Assembly: GCA_017394865.1 (NCBI GenBank)
Contig: JAFPWT010000008.1
Location: 147,417 to 211,416, forward strand
DNA from: Bacteroidales bacterium
GTDB taxonomy: Bacteria; Bacteroidota; Bacteroidia; Bacteroidales; F082
Length of the DNA stretch: 64,000 nucleotides
Direction of reading: 5' to 3'
Under the pieces are notes generated by a model, which had not been told where the DNA came from, made no database searches, and worked only from the letters and a program-made list of their open reading frames with translations. Shown one piece after another: positions 36,506 through 45,549 of the stretch. The translations under genes were made by a program, and so were the position numbers. How positions within the stretch are numbered: position 1 is the first letter of the stretch; each line of letters starts with the position of its first letter.

Positions 36506-36850
36506 TCAAAGAACCGCCGCAATGCGACGAATCCGTCTCAACTTCTCCATAAACGACTCATCACGCTCGGCCATTAGCATATTGTATTCATTTTGCATAG
36601 CCAAAAGAGGAGCCGCATCTACGCCAAGAGCTGCTTCCATCATCATGGCTAGTTCTGTATTGAGGGCTCGTTTCCCGTTCAGAACCTCGTTGAGGGCAGA
36701 ATAAGAAACACCCATCTCTCTAGCCAATCCGCGTTGCGAAATACCGCGAAATTCTATCTCCTCTTTTAACACCTCACCAGGATGTGTTGGTTGGCAAGGC
36801 TTCAGATTGTTTGCTATCATCCGAGGGTTTACACCTTCAAGCGTAGTCAT
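36506..36850 (-). CDS. higA: HigA-type antitoxin (XRE helix-turn-helix)
   Basis: 114 residues. The family signature HPGEVLKEEIEFRGISQRGLAREMGVS is followed by the recognition helix YSALNEVLNGKRAL and an Ala-rich stretch (MMMEAALGVDAAPLLAMQ). It pairs with the toxin gene 12 bp upstream, the toxin-first order typical of higBA. It should neutralise the toxin and repress the operon through the palindrome at 37211-37228. Confidence 0.94.
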   Translation of the reverse strand: MTTLEGVNPRMIANNLKPCQPTHPGEVLKEEIEFRGISQRGLAREMGVSYSALNEVLNGKRALNTELAMMMEAALGVDAAPLLAMQNEYNMLMAERDESFMEKLRRIRRIAAVL

Positions 36851-36862
36851 TTTAGATTTCTC

Positions 36863-37180
36863 CTATTTGTAATGGTTCGACAATTCTGTGATGTTACAGA
36901 TCGTAGCAATCTGTTTGCCTGCTTCCATACCCTCCACAAACTCGATACGGTACTGATCATTAACCCGGACAGAGGATTTCCCCTCCTTGTCACCATGGAG
37001 TTTCTCATAGTGAAGCGAGCCGTACTTAGAAAGACCAAGTACATTCTCTTGCTGTTTCATTAGGTTTACAACTCTAATATACTTCGAGATGACTTGTGGC
37101 TGAAAACGGTGTTTCTTATCGCTAGCCTTACCTTCCACGTAGAGTTCTTGCAAGTATGTCTGCTCAAATGTAACTATCAT
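36863..37180 (-). CDS. higB: HigB-type toxin (RelE/ParE superfamily)
   Basis: 105 residues. The C-terminal half has the RelE-superfamily core: LHYEKLHGDKEGKSSVRVNDQYRIEF, where the basic residues and R-x-N-x-Q-Y-R pattern form the mRNA-cleaving surface, then a hydrophobic strand. The N-terminus (TYLQELYVEGKASDKKHRFQ) matches the HigB/RelE arrangement with a short helix pair. It should be a ribosome-dependent mRNA endonuclease. Sits first in the operon behind a promoter with overlapping operator. Confidence 0.92.
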   Translation of the reverse strand: MIVTFEQTYLQELYVEGKASDKKHRFQPQVISKYIRVVNLMKQQENVLGLSKYGSLHYEKLHGDKEGKSSVRVNDQYRIEFVEGMEAGKQIATICNITELSNHYK

Positions 37181-37187
37181 TTCGCTG

Positions 37188-37219
37188 CAAAGTTAAATAA
37201 TTCTTTTTATGTTCGCAAA
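37188..37219 (-). promoter_or_regulatory. promoter of higBA
   Basis: Minus-strand TAACTTTG (37188-37195) with TTTG (37216-37219) 20 bp upstream, seven bases before the higB ATG, so the leader is almost absent. Confidence 0.75.
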
Positions 37220-37228
37220 TTTGAGAAC
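37211..37228. promoter_or_regulatory. palindromic operator overlapping the higBA -33 box
   Basis: GTTCgCAAATTTGaGAAC: two 9-bp arms with only one mismatched pair. It covers the -33 element, so HigA bound here would block the polymerase. Confidence 0.7.
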
Positions 37229-37380
37229 AATATTTTTTCTAATTCTTCACCAGCTTGGTGACGATTTCTATTTCACCAATTAGGTCAACTAATGGCTTTT
37301 TCACCCTATAAGTGGAAAAGTTGGCCAAAATGTTTCACTTTTTTTTAAACTTTTTTAACGACTTACATAACAAAATAAAA

Positions 37381-37403
37381 GGAGCGACTTCAACAGCCGC
37401 TCC
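37381..37403 (-). terminator. terminator of the sigma-like chimeric gene
   Basis: GGAGCG/CGCTCC stem; on the minus strand it is followed by TTTTATTTTGTT. It lies 23 bp after the stop at 37426. Confidence 0.7.
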
Positions 37404-37425
37404 TTCCATAAACAATATAGTTTCT

Positions 37426-37893
37426 TTAAAGTTTCAACTCCACCCCGACCGTGCGGATTTTGCCATCAACAACCCCAGGCTTGTATTCTGGCAGGAGGTT
37501 TGTGAAGACCCTGATGCCATGGAGGAAGCCCAGGTGCTGGGTATTGAAGCTGAGGCCCACCTCATATTTCATTAGGATGACATCACGCTGTCGGACAGGC
37601 AAACGGTCTACAAGTTGACGGGCCATGCGGTACCGTTCTTCCAAATCGTCCTGCGGTGGTTCAGCCAACATCAGACTTTCCGCATTAATGTCCACCGTGG
37701 GTTTCTGTTTCCTGAGCAAATCGATGCTGCGCCGCTTCACCACCGTCAGGCTGAGCTTTTCCATTTCCTGACTTTTGATCGTTGAGCGTTGTTCCCACAA
37801 GCTGATGACGGCCTCTTGAACGGCATCCGCCGCGCTGTCTGGATCACCGACGATGTACTCGGCCATCCGTTGCAATCGGAGATGTTTTAACAT
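37426..37893 (-). pseudogene. truncated ECF sigma factor fused in frame to an outer-membrane protein tail
   Basis: 155 residues. Residues about 1-65 match sigma-70 region 2 (MAEYIVGDPDSAADAVQEAVISLWEQR, then VVKRRSIDLLRK). Residues about 85-110 start region 4 (LVDRLPVRQRDVILMKYE) but its helix-turn-helix is missing. From about residue 110 the sequence (GLSFNTQHLGFLHGIRVFTN .. KPGVVDGKIRTVGVELKL) looks like the last beta-strands of an outer-membrane receptor or barrel. A deletion joining a sigma gene to a downstream membrane-protein gene explains this. The start also lacks about 20 residues of region 1/2. It directly abuts the GNAT stop (TAG|ATG). Confidence 0.7.
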
Positions 37894-38412
37894 CTATAGG
37901 TCCAGTCTCATGATTTTGACTGGTCGATCGTTTCCGACTTGCAGGCGACTACAGCAATTGACTTCGCCGGTATCGTGAAAGCCGCACTTCTCCATCACAC
38001 GACCCGAGGCGGGATTATCGATGAAAAAGTCGCACCAAAGGGTGCGGAAAGACTTCTCGTGGATGCAGTAGTCGATCAGTCGTCTCAACGCCTCAGTGCA
38101 GATACCTTGGTTCCAGTAAGGTTTGGCCACCCAATACCCCACTTCGGCATCGTTCTCACCAATGTTGATGTTGCTCTCACCGAAGGTATAGTAGCCGATG
38201 CAACCTATCACCTCGCGGGTCTCTTTTAGTTCGATGGCCCAAGTACGGTCATTATTGAAGAAAGTGTGGATTACCTCCATACTCTCCTCCACACTCTTGT
38301 GTGGTGGCCATCCGGCACGAGGACCGACATCAGGGTCGGAAGCATATTTAAAGAGCGACTCGGCATCCTCATCGCGCCAGGGTCGTAAAAGGATTCTTTC
38401 AGTTTCCATCAT
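37894..38412 (-). CDS. RimJ/RimL-type GNAT acetyltransferase, copy 1
   Basis: 172 residues starting MMETERILLRPWRDEDAESLF. The acetyl-CoA site is KPYWNQGICTEALRRLIDY, with EVGYWV before it and NPASGRVMEKCGF after it, typical of the RimJ/RimL/SpeG-like group. It is a close paralogue of the gene at 52662-53180, about 14.8 kb away on the same strand. The acceptor is unknown. The -7 element TATTTTTG is at 38497-38504. Confidence 0.93.
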   Translation of the reverse strand: MMETERILLRPWRDEDAESLFKYASDPDVGPRAGWPPHKSVEESMEVIHTFFNNDRTWAIELKETREVIGCIGYYTFGESNINIGENDAEVGYWVAKPYWNQGICTEALRRLIDYCIHEKSFRTLWCDFFIDNPASGRVMEKCGFHDTGEVNCCSRLQVGNDRPVKIMRLDL

Positions 38413-38496
38413 GGCTAGTTTTCTTGTTTCAAATCGTTCGTGGATGCTTTCTCCAATCTTGTCGCATAGTCTGCTTCATCATTTAAAAGGTGGGAA

Positions 38497-38504
38497 CAAA
38501 AATA
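38497..38504 (-). promoter_or_regulatory. -7 element upstream of GNAT copy 1
   Basis: Minus-strand TATTTTTG, 85 bp before the ATG; the -33 element is poor. Confidence 0.4.
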
Positions 38505-38556
38505 AAGGTTAAATCGAAACAATCTTACACTTTTTCAGAAATAAACAAAAAAGCTG

Positions 38557-38564
38557 TATCTTTG
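38557..38564 (+). promoter_or_regulatory. -7 element of the first YGGGN gene
   Basis: TATCTTTG, 40 bp before ATG 38605, with a T-rich stretch (38531-38535) near the -33 position. Confidence 0.55.
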
Positions 38565-38604
38565 CGCGCACCAAAGGATAAATGGGAAAAAGTTATCTCG
38601 AAAG

Positions 38605-41600
38605 ATGAATCAACACAACGCCTCAACAATAAAATCCAACGTGTTTCCCAAACGGCTGCTGCTGTTCCTGGCCACGATCCTCATGGCAATGCCAGCGATG
38701 AAGGCACAGACCTCCATCACGGCTTTGAGTCAAATCACCGATTCGGATGGCCATTACCGCATCACCCAGAATATCAATGGCGGCACCCCAGGTGTCAGCA
38801 CCTTCAACGGCACGCTCGAAGCTAATATCGACCCTGACACCAAAATGCCTTTCCGTATCAGTGGACTTACTGCTCCGTTGTTCACCACCCTCACCGGCAC
38901 CGTGAAGAACCTGGTGATCGAAGATGTGAGTATTAGCGGTTATAGCGGCAACACCGGCGCCGTGGCCTGCGAGGCTAGCGGCTCGGCCCGTATTTACAAC
39001 GTCGGCATTCTTGCTGGTTCAGTTGGTGGCACAGGTTATACTGGCGGACTTGTAGGATTTCTCGACGGTGAGGCTCGTGTCGTAAATTGCTACAGTTACG
39101 CCACCATCACTGGCGGCAGCAACGTCGGAGGCATCGTGGGCTACAACAATGTGGCCACGGCTAGCAATAACCTCAAGACCATGGTCTTCGGCTGCATGTT
39201 CTACGGCAACATCACCGGAGGTACCACCAAGTCGCCCGTTTACGGCGGCACCATCATCTCGAACAGGGATGCCAACGGTGTGAGCAATTTCAACTATTTC
39301 TGGCTCGAAGCCCCATATGTGAGTCCCACGGGCGTCATCTATAATTGCGCTCTCGGTGCCGAAGACCGTTTTCTTCAGCGTTTCGAGTTCTTCCGCCACC
39401 TCCTCAACGGCCACCGCGAGCTGGCGGGCTGGTGGGCCACCGGCACCTACAGCAGCAGCGAAATGATGAAGTGGGTGCTGCTGCCCGACAGCATTGGCAC
39501 CACTCACCCCTACCCCATATTGATGGAGCCGGGCAGGTATCCCTCGGTGGTGAACATTGACGCTGAGCACGCTGCCACTGGCAAGCCCTGCAACCAAGGC
39601 GGCAAGTTGGGCACCCTCTCGGTAACCATCCAGATGGGCAGCGGCGGCGCACAGTTCGCCCCACCTACGGAGGCAGCCATCACCACCTCAAGCCTCACCC
39701 TCAATATCACCGACAAGGACACAGCGCACTTCAACTATAACTACTACAAGGTGCAGCTGCCCTACTACAACGATGTGGGCACCAATAACTATAACGGCAA
39801 CCGCGTGGTGACAGGTTGGAAGATTGTCAGCATCACCGGCGGTACGGCTGGCACTTATAGCACTGGCGAAGACGTGACCTATACTGACGGAGTGTTGACA
39901 GCAACCCCATACAATTTTGCCGACCGCAACTGCACCGACAAAGACCTCTACAGCGTCAGTGGCCGTGTCTTCAACCAGGGTGCCTATTGGGACGTGCCCT
40001 ACGGTGTCACCGCCATCACCATCGAGCCCTACTGGGCCAAATGCACCTATCTAGCCGATGCCTACGCCGATGTGGTGTACAATCAAGCTATGACTTCAGC
40101 CACCAATGTACCCAATGTCGGAGGCGGACAGAAATACACCAACCGCAACAGCTATCCCATCGCTGGAGAGAGCCAAAGGGTTTTCACCTCCAAGGGCGAT
40201 GCTATCGCAACTTCGAACTATGGACTTTTTCAGGGGGTAAGTGGTTCGGGTAGTCACACAGTTTATGATTATGCCGTGGTGCTTGTGGGCAATTATCATT
40301 TTTATGGCAACTTGGACGCAGATATAAGCAAGCCCTATACGGTTACTTCTATCGACCTTGACGGCGACAATGAACCCGACTATTCCTATATCCTTCGTTT
40401 TGACAGTCGTAAACTTGTCCATCCCGTGAGAGTCGACTTTATCAATATCCCCGGCCTCGGCATGGCGCAGAAATCCACAGGTGGCACGGGCACCTACAAC
40501 TTCGGCATCATGCAGCCCAAAGGCTGGTTCGAGAGCACTAACACGTCTCTCTTCCGTGAGACGCAGTTCGAGTACGACAACACTAATAGAATCGCGGCTC
40601 CATACATCCTGCAGGGCGGTGTCATGGAACAGTGGGTGAATGGGCAGAGCGGCGGCCATGCCAATTTGACCACCTATTTCCATGTAGGCGGCAACGTGTG
40701 GTTCAAGGAGTTCCACCGCGGAACGCACCAAGACCAGAACTACGACGCAAACCATTCTCCAGTTTCTGTTACGGGCGGTGACTTCGACCAGTTCCACCTC
40801 ACAGGTCTCTACCGCGCCGATGTCACCATCCGTGACGACAACGCTGAGTGCTACATTACCGGCGGACGCTTCCGCGTGGTAGCAGGCACTGGCATGGATG
40901 GCATAGGCCACCCCACCAACCATACCAATGGCAACATCACCTGGATTATCGACAATGCTGACATCAAGGAGTTCTATGCTGGCAGTTTCAACGCCGACAA
41001 ACCTGCACAAGGTAACCTCCACACCATCGTCAACGGCGGACATATCGATTTCTTCTGCGGCGGCCCCAAATTCGGCGATATGAACGCTGGACGCACCGTC
41101 ACCACCACGGCCACGGGCTGCACCTTCGGCACCTTCTTTGGTGCTGGTTACGGCGGCAACTCCTACAGCCGTCAGGCTCCGAGAAACCATAGCAGCATTA
41201 TGAACTTCCCACATACCGATAATAGTAATCCCCCTGCTGGTTACCACGCATCATGGAATGCATGGTTAAGTGAATTTTATACTCAAGAATACAACAGCAC
41301 CTACGGAGGCGTCTCCACCCAGTTCAGCTACCAGTTCCTGCCCCAGTCGGGCAACACCAACAATGTGGCTCGTATCTTTGTGGAATATGTGAAGTTCTCC
41401 CTGGCTACCACACATAGCGTCACCTCCACGCTGACGAACTGCACCGTCACAGGTAACTTCTACGGCGGTGGCAGCCTCGGCAAAGTCGAGGGCACCGTCA
41501 CCTCCACCCTCGACTCCTGCACCGTGCAGGGCAATGTCTTTGGGGCAGGATTCTCGGCCTCGCTGCCCACTGTGGAGGTGGACAGCCTCAGCTTCCGCAT

Positions 41601-42006
41601 AGAGCCTTACTACTACACCGAGCTCGGTACCTACCGCACCGGTGTGAAAGGCCAAACCACCACTTACACCTGGAGGGACACCACCGTCACCGTCAACAGC
41701 ACGGCAACAGCCATCAACAAAACCAAAAAGTTCCTTTACACCAATGAAGACCTCAAAACCCTCGGCACCGTGACAAGCAATGTCACCCTCACCCTCACGG
41801 GCAACACCACGGTGGGCACTCTGGAAGGCGGCAACCTCAAGGCTGGCACTGGCAACGTCTTCGGCGGCGGCGAGGAGAGTGCCGTAAACGGCAACACCAC
41901 CGTCAAATTGCAAGAGGGGGTCACGGTATTGGGCAACGTCTACGGCGGCGGCAACGAAGGCCCCGTCGACGGCAACTCCGAAGTGAAGATCCAGGATAAT
42001 CCGTAA
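38605..42006 (+). CDS. large surface protein with GLUG and YGGGN repeats, paralogue 1
   Basis: 1133 residues. After a signal peptide (KRLLLFLATILMAMPAMKAQ) residues about 40-230 form GLUG-type repeats (GGLVGFLDGEARVVNCYSYATITGGSNVGGIVGYN). The middle (about 350-900) has jelly-roll-like segments and the marker ITSIDLDGDNEPDYSY-like sequence (TVTSIDLDGDNEPDYSYILRF). The last 200 residues are VFGGGEE/VYGGGNEG repeats. It ends VLGNVYGGGNEGPVDGNSEVKIQDNP with no type IX tail. It is nearly identical to the next gene at both ends. Likely an adhesin or matrix protein with beta-solenoid arms. Confidence 0.85.
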   Translation: MNQHNASTIKSNVFPKRLLLFLATILMAMPAMKAQTSITALSQITDSDGHYRITQNINGGTPGVSTFNGTLEANIDPDTKMPFRISGLTAPLFTTLTGTVKNLVIEDVSISGYSGNTGAVACEASGSARIYNVGILAGSVGGTGYTGGLVGFLDGEARVVNCYSYATITGGSNVGGIVGYNNVATASNNLKTMVFGCMFYGNITGGTTKSPVYGGTIISNRDANGVSNFNYFWLEAPYVSPTGVIYNCALGAEDRFLQRFEFFRHLLNGHRELAGWWATGTYSSSEMMKWVLLPDSIGTTHPYPILMEPGRYPSVVNIDAEHAATGKPCNQGGKLGTLSVTIQMGSGGAQFAPPTEAAITTSSLTLNITDKDTAHFNYNYYKVQLPYYNDVGTNNYNGNRVVTGWKIVSITGGTAGTYSTGEDVTYTDGVLTATPYNFADRNCTDKDLYSVSGRVFNQGAYWDVPYGVTAITIEPYWAKCTYLADAYADVVYNQAMTSATNVPNVGGGQKYTNRNSYPIAGESQRVFTSKGDAIATSNYGLFQGVSGSGSHTVYDYAVVLVGNYHFYGNLDADISKPYTVTSIDLDGDNEPDYSYILRFDSRKLVHPVRVDFINIPGLGMAQKSTGGTGTYNFGIMQPKGWFESTNTSLFRETQFEYDNTNRIAAPYILQGGVMEQWVNGQSGGHANLTTYFHVGGNVWFKEFHRGTHQDQNYDANHSPVSVTGGDFDQFHLTGLYRADVTIRDDNAECYITGGRFRVVAGTGMDGIGHPTNHTNGNITWIIDNADIKEFYAGSFNADKPAQGNLHTIVNGGHIDFFCGGPKFGDMNAGRTVTTTATGCTFGTFFGAGYGGNSYSRQAPRNHSSIMNFPHTDNSNPPAGYHASWNAWLSEFYTQEYNSTYGGVSTQFSYQFLPQSGNTNNVARIFVEYVKFSLATTHSVTSTLTNCTVTGNFYGGGSLGKVEGTVTSTLDSCTVQGNVFGAGFSASLPTVEVDSLSFRIEPYYYTELGTYRTGVKGQTTTYTWRDTTVTVNSTATAINKTKKFLYTNEDLKTLGTVTSNVTLTLTGNTTVGTLEGGNLKAGTGNVFGGGEESAVNGNTTVKLQEGVTVLGNVYGGGNEGPVDGNSEVKIQDNP

Positions 42007-42096
42007 CACCGCCAGTATCACAATATTGAGCTCAGGAAATCTTAATTTTTTTAGAAAAATCTTGCTCTAATTGATGCTCCTTACCAATAAAATGTG

Positions 42097-42104
42097 TATC
42101 TTTG
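42097..42104 (+). promoter_or_regulatory. -7 element of the second YGGGN gene
   Basis: TATCTTTG, 45 bp before ATG 42150. A TTG at 42071-42073 is 23 bp upstream, longer than usual. Confidence 0.5.
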
Positions 42105-42149
42105 CATCTTTTTTAAATCGTGCGTGCCCATAAGGCACATCATCGAGAA

Positions 42150-45100
42150 ATGAATCAACACAACGCCTCACCAATAAAATCCAACATATTCCCCAAACGG
42201 CTGCTGCTGTTCCTGGCCACGATCCTCATGGCAATGCCAGCGATGAAGGCACAGACCTCCATCACGGCTTTGAGTCAAATCACCGATTCGGATGGCCATT
42301 ACCGCATCACCCAGAATATCAACGGCGGCACCCCAGGTGTCAGCACCTTCAACGGCACGCTCGAAGCTAATATCGACCCTGACACCAAAATGCCTTTCCG
42401 TATCAGTGGACTTACTACTCCGCTGTTCACCACCCTCACCGGCACCGTGAAGAACCTGGTGCTGGAGGATGTGGGCATTAGCGGTCATAGCGGCAACACC
42501 GGCGCCGTGGCCTGCGAGGCTAGCGGCGCAGCCCGCATCTACAACGTCGGCATCCTTTCCGGAGAAGTGGGCGGCACCGCCTACACCGGTGGCCTCGTGG
42601 GGTTTCTTGATGGCACCGCCCGCGTCGTCAATTGCTATTCCTACGCCAACATCACTGGCGGCAGCAATGTCGGAGGCATCGTAGGCTACAACAACGTGGC
42701 TACGGCAAGCAATAACCTCAAGACCATGGTATTCGGCTGCATGTTCTACGGCAACATCACCGGAGGCACCACCAAGTCGCCCGTTTACGGCGGCACTATT
42801 ATCTCGAATGCGGGGACCAACGGCGTAAGTAACTACAACTACTTTCGGCTTGAGGCTCCATACGTGAGTCCCACGGGTATCACCTACAACTGTGCCCTCG
42901 GCGCCGAAGACCGATTCCTACAACGCTTTGAGTTTTTCCGCCACCTGCTCAACGGCCACCGCGAGCTAGCAGGCTGGTGGGCGACGGGCACCTACAGCAG
43001 TAGCAACATGATGAAATGGGTGTTGCTGCCCGACAGCATCGGCACCACCCACCCCTACCCCATACTGATGGAGCCGGGCAAGTATCCCTCGGTGGTGAAC
43101 ATCGACGCCGAGCACGCCCAAGAGAATCAGCCCCGCAACAAAGGCGGCAAGCTGGGTACGCTGACGGTGAATATCCAGATGGGCGACGGCGAAGTGTATG
43201 ACCATCCTGGCACCGGGGCCGACGAAGCTCAAATCACCACCTCGCAACTCACCCTCAACATCACCGACAAAGATCCAGACCATTTCAACTTCAACTACTA
43301 TAAGGTACAGCTGCCCTATTACAACGACGTGGGCACTAAGAACTATACGGGCAACCGCGTGGTGACGGGTTGGAAGATTGTCAGCATCACCGGCGGCACC
43401 CCCGGCACTTTCAGCACCAGTACCGCCGATGCTCCGAGCTGGAACTTCGCCGACCGCAACTGCACCAACAAGGATCTCTACAGTGTCAGCGGCCGCATCT
43501 TCAACCAAGGTGGCTACTGGGACGTACCTGAAGGGGTGACAGCCATCACCATCGAACCTTACTGGGCAAGATGCGTCTACTTGGCCGATCCCAACGTCGA
43601 CAAGGTGTTTAAATCGGATATGTCGTCCGGGTACAATGTATCCAACGTCGGCGGCGGACAGATTTACACCAACGGCAACAGCTATTCCATCGCAGGAGAG
43701 AACCAAGTGGTGTACACCTCTATGGGCAATGCTATCGCAAGTTCGGGTACGGCACTTTTTTCGGGGGTGGATGCGAATAGTCACACCGTTTATGACTATG
43801 CAGTTGTGCTTGTGGGCAATTATCATCATTATTACACGACTAACAGTATAGAAGCAAGTAAAAGCAAGCCCTATACGATTACCTCTATCGACCTTGATGG
43901 CGACAACGAGCCCGACTACTCCTATATCCTGCGCTTCGACGGTCGTTGCGAATGCCATCCATTAAGGACCGACTTTATCAATATCCCCGGCCTCGGTATG
44001 GCTCAGAAGTCCACCGGTGGCACGGGCTCCTACAACTTCGGAATCCTGATTCCCAAAGCATGGTACGAAAGTACCAACACCTCGCTCTTACGGTTCACCC
44101 AGTTCGAGTATGAGCATTCGGCCAGAAGCGAAACCGACGCTATCATCGTTCAGGGCGGTGTGATGGAGCAATGGGTGAGTAACAACCAGAAAGGCACATC
44201 GAACAAAATACCATATATCCATGTGGGTGGTAACGTGTGGTTCAAAGAATTTCACACGGGCTGTCACCAGGATAAACAAACAGCCACCAAGCACTCGCCC
44301 GTGTCGGTGACAGGCGGCGACTACGACGAGTTCTACCTCACCGGCCTCTACCGCGGCGACTTTGCCAACAAAGAAGACAATGCCGAGTGCTACATCAACG
44401 GCGGCCGCTTTGGTATCGTTTGCGGCGCCGCTATGGAGGGTATTGGAAAAGCCAATGGCGCCAGCAACACAGGCAACATCACCTGGATTATCCAGAATGC
44501 CGACATCCGCGAGTTCTACGCCGGCGGCCTCAATGCCGCCAAACCGGTGACGGGCAACCTCTCCACCACCATCGTCGACAGCCATGTAAACCTTTTCTGC
44601 GGCGGCCCCAAGTTCGGCGACATGAGCGCGAATAAGACCGTCGTCACCAATGCCACAGGCTGCACCTTTGGCACCTTCTTCGGGGCCGGATACGGCGGCA
44701 ACTCATACAACCGCTATGCACCCAGCAACCAGAACAACGTGACAAATATCGACTGGAACAACTGGGTTAGGGGGCAATACAATCAGAGTTACAACAGCAC
44801 CTATGGTGGCGTCTCCACACAGATCAACTATCAGTTCCTGCCCATGTCGGACAACAAGACCAATGTGGCGCGTATCTTGATTGACTTTGTCAAATTCTCC
44901 CTTGCCACCACCCACAACGTCACCTCCAACCTGAAACACTGCACCATCACGGACAACTTCTACGGCGGCGGCAGCCTCGGCAAGGTCGACGGCCCCGTCA
45001 CCTCCACCCTCGACTCCTGCACCGTGCAGGGCAATGTTTTTGGGGCAGGCTTTTCTGCATCGCTGCCCACCGTCGAGGTCGACAGCATCGGCTTCCGCGT

Positions 45101-45512
45101 GGAGCCTTACTACTACACCGAACTCGGCACCTATCGCATCGGTGTGAAAGGTGAAACCACCACTTACACCTGGAGGGACACCACTGCCACCGTCAACAGC
45201 ACGGCAACGGCCATCAACAAAACCAAAAAGTTCCTTTACACCAATGAAGACCTCAAAACTCTTGGCACCGTGACAAGCAATGTCACCCTCACCCTCACGG
45301 GCAACACCACGGTAGGCACTATGGAAGGCGGTAACCTCAAGGATGGCACTGGCAACGTCTTCGGTGGCGGCGAGGAGAGTGCCGTGAACGGCAACACCAC
45401 CGTCAAATTGCAGGAGGGGGTTACGGTGTTGGGCAATGTCTATGGCGGCGGTAACGAAGGCGTCGTGGAAGGCGACTCCAAAGTGATTATTCGAGACCCT
45501 GAAAACCCATGA
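42150..45512 (+). CDS. large surface protein with GLUG and YGGGN repeats, paralogue 2
   Basis: 1120 residues from ATG 42150; the reading from GTG 42120 only adds a non-conserved leader. Same order as paralogue 1: signal peptide, GLUG region, shared central block, YGGGN tail. The first 250 and last 130 residues are almost identical to paralogue 1; the middle differs most around residues 320-480 and 530-600. It ends VYGGGNEGVVEGDSKVIIRDPENP. The third gene starts 37 bp later with no promoter between, so they form one unit. Recent tandem duplication with divergence of the centre is inferred. Confidence 0.85.
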   Translation: MNQHNASPIKSNIFPKRLLLFLATILMAMPAMKAQTSITALSQITDSDGHYRITQNINGGTPGVSTFNGTLEANIDPDTKMPFRISGLTTPLFTTLTGTVKNLVLEDVGISGHSGNTGAVACEASGAARIYNVGILSGEVGGTAYTGGLVGFLDGTARVVNCYSYANITGGSNVGGIVGYNNVATASNNLKTMVFGCMFYGNITGGTTKSPVYGGTIISNAGTNGVSNYNYFRLEAPYVSPTGITYNCALGAEDRFLQRFEFFRHLLNGHRELAGWWATGTYSSSNMMKWVLLPDSIGTTHPYPILMEPGKYPSVVNIDAEHAQENQPRNKGGKLGTLTVNIQMGDGEVYDHPGTGADEAQITTSQLTLNITDKDPDHFNFNYYKVQLPYYNDVGTKNYTGNRVVTGWKIVSITGGTPGTFSTSTADAPSWNFADRNCTNKDLYSVSGRIFNQGGYWDVPEGVTAITIEPYWARCVYLADPNVDKVFKSDMSSGYNVSNVGGGQIYTNGNSYSIAGENQVVYTSMGNAIASSGTALFSGVDANSHTVYDYAVVLVGNYHHYYTTNSIEASKSKPYTITSIDLDGDNEPDYSYILRFDGRCECHPLRTDFINIPGLGMAQKSTGGTGSYNFGILIPKAWYESTNTSLLRFTQFEYEHSARSETDAIIVQGGVMEQWVSNNQKGTSNKIPYIHVGGNVWFKEFHTGCHQDKQTATKHSPVSVTGGDYDEFYLTGLYRGDFANKEDNAECYINGGRFGIVCGAAMEGIGKANGASNTGNITWIIQNADIREFYAGGLNAAKPVTGNLSTTIVDSHVNLFCGGPKFGDMSANKTVVTNATGCTFGTFFGAGYGGNSYNRYAPSNQNNVTNIDWNNWVRGQYNQSYNSTYGGVSTQINYQFLPMSDNKTNVARILIDFVKFSLATTHNVTSNLKHCTITDNFYGGGSLGKVDGPVTSTLDSCTVQGNVFGAGFSASLPTVEVDSIGFRVEPYYYTELGTYRIGVKGETTTYTWRDTTATVNSTATAINKTKKFLYTNEDLKTLGTVTSNVTLTLTGNTTVGTMEGGNLKDGTGNVFGGGEESAVNGNTTVKLQEGVTVLGNVYGGGNEGVVEGDSKVIIRDPENP

Positions 45513-45549
45513 TAAAAGACTTATCCAAGATACTTGATTGAGAATAATA

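Noticed and set aside
38413-38500. C-terminal fragment of a lost gene upstream of GNAT copy 1
   Set aside because: A 24-residue charged open frame (ending TNDLKQEN) has no start and no recognisable relative, too little to call.
40096-41247. 383-codon minus-strand ORF inside the first YGGGN gene
   Set aside because: Val/Ala/Gly-rich shadow of the repeat-coding strand; similar shadows occur in the other two repeat genes.
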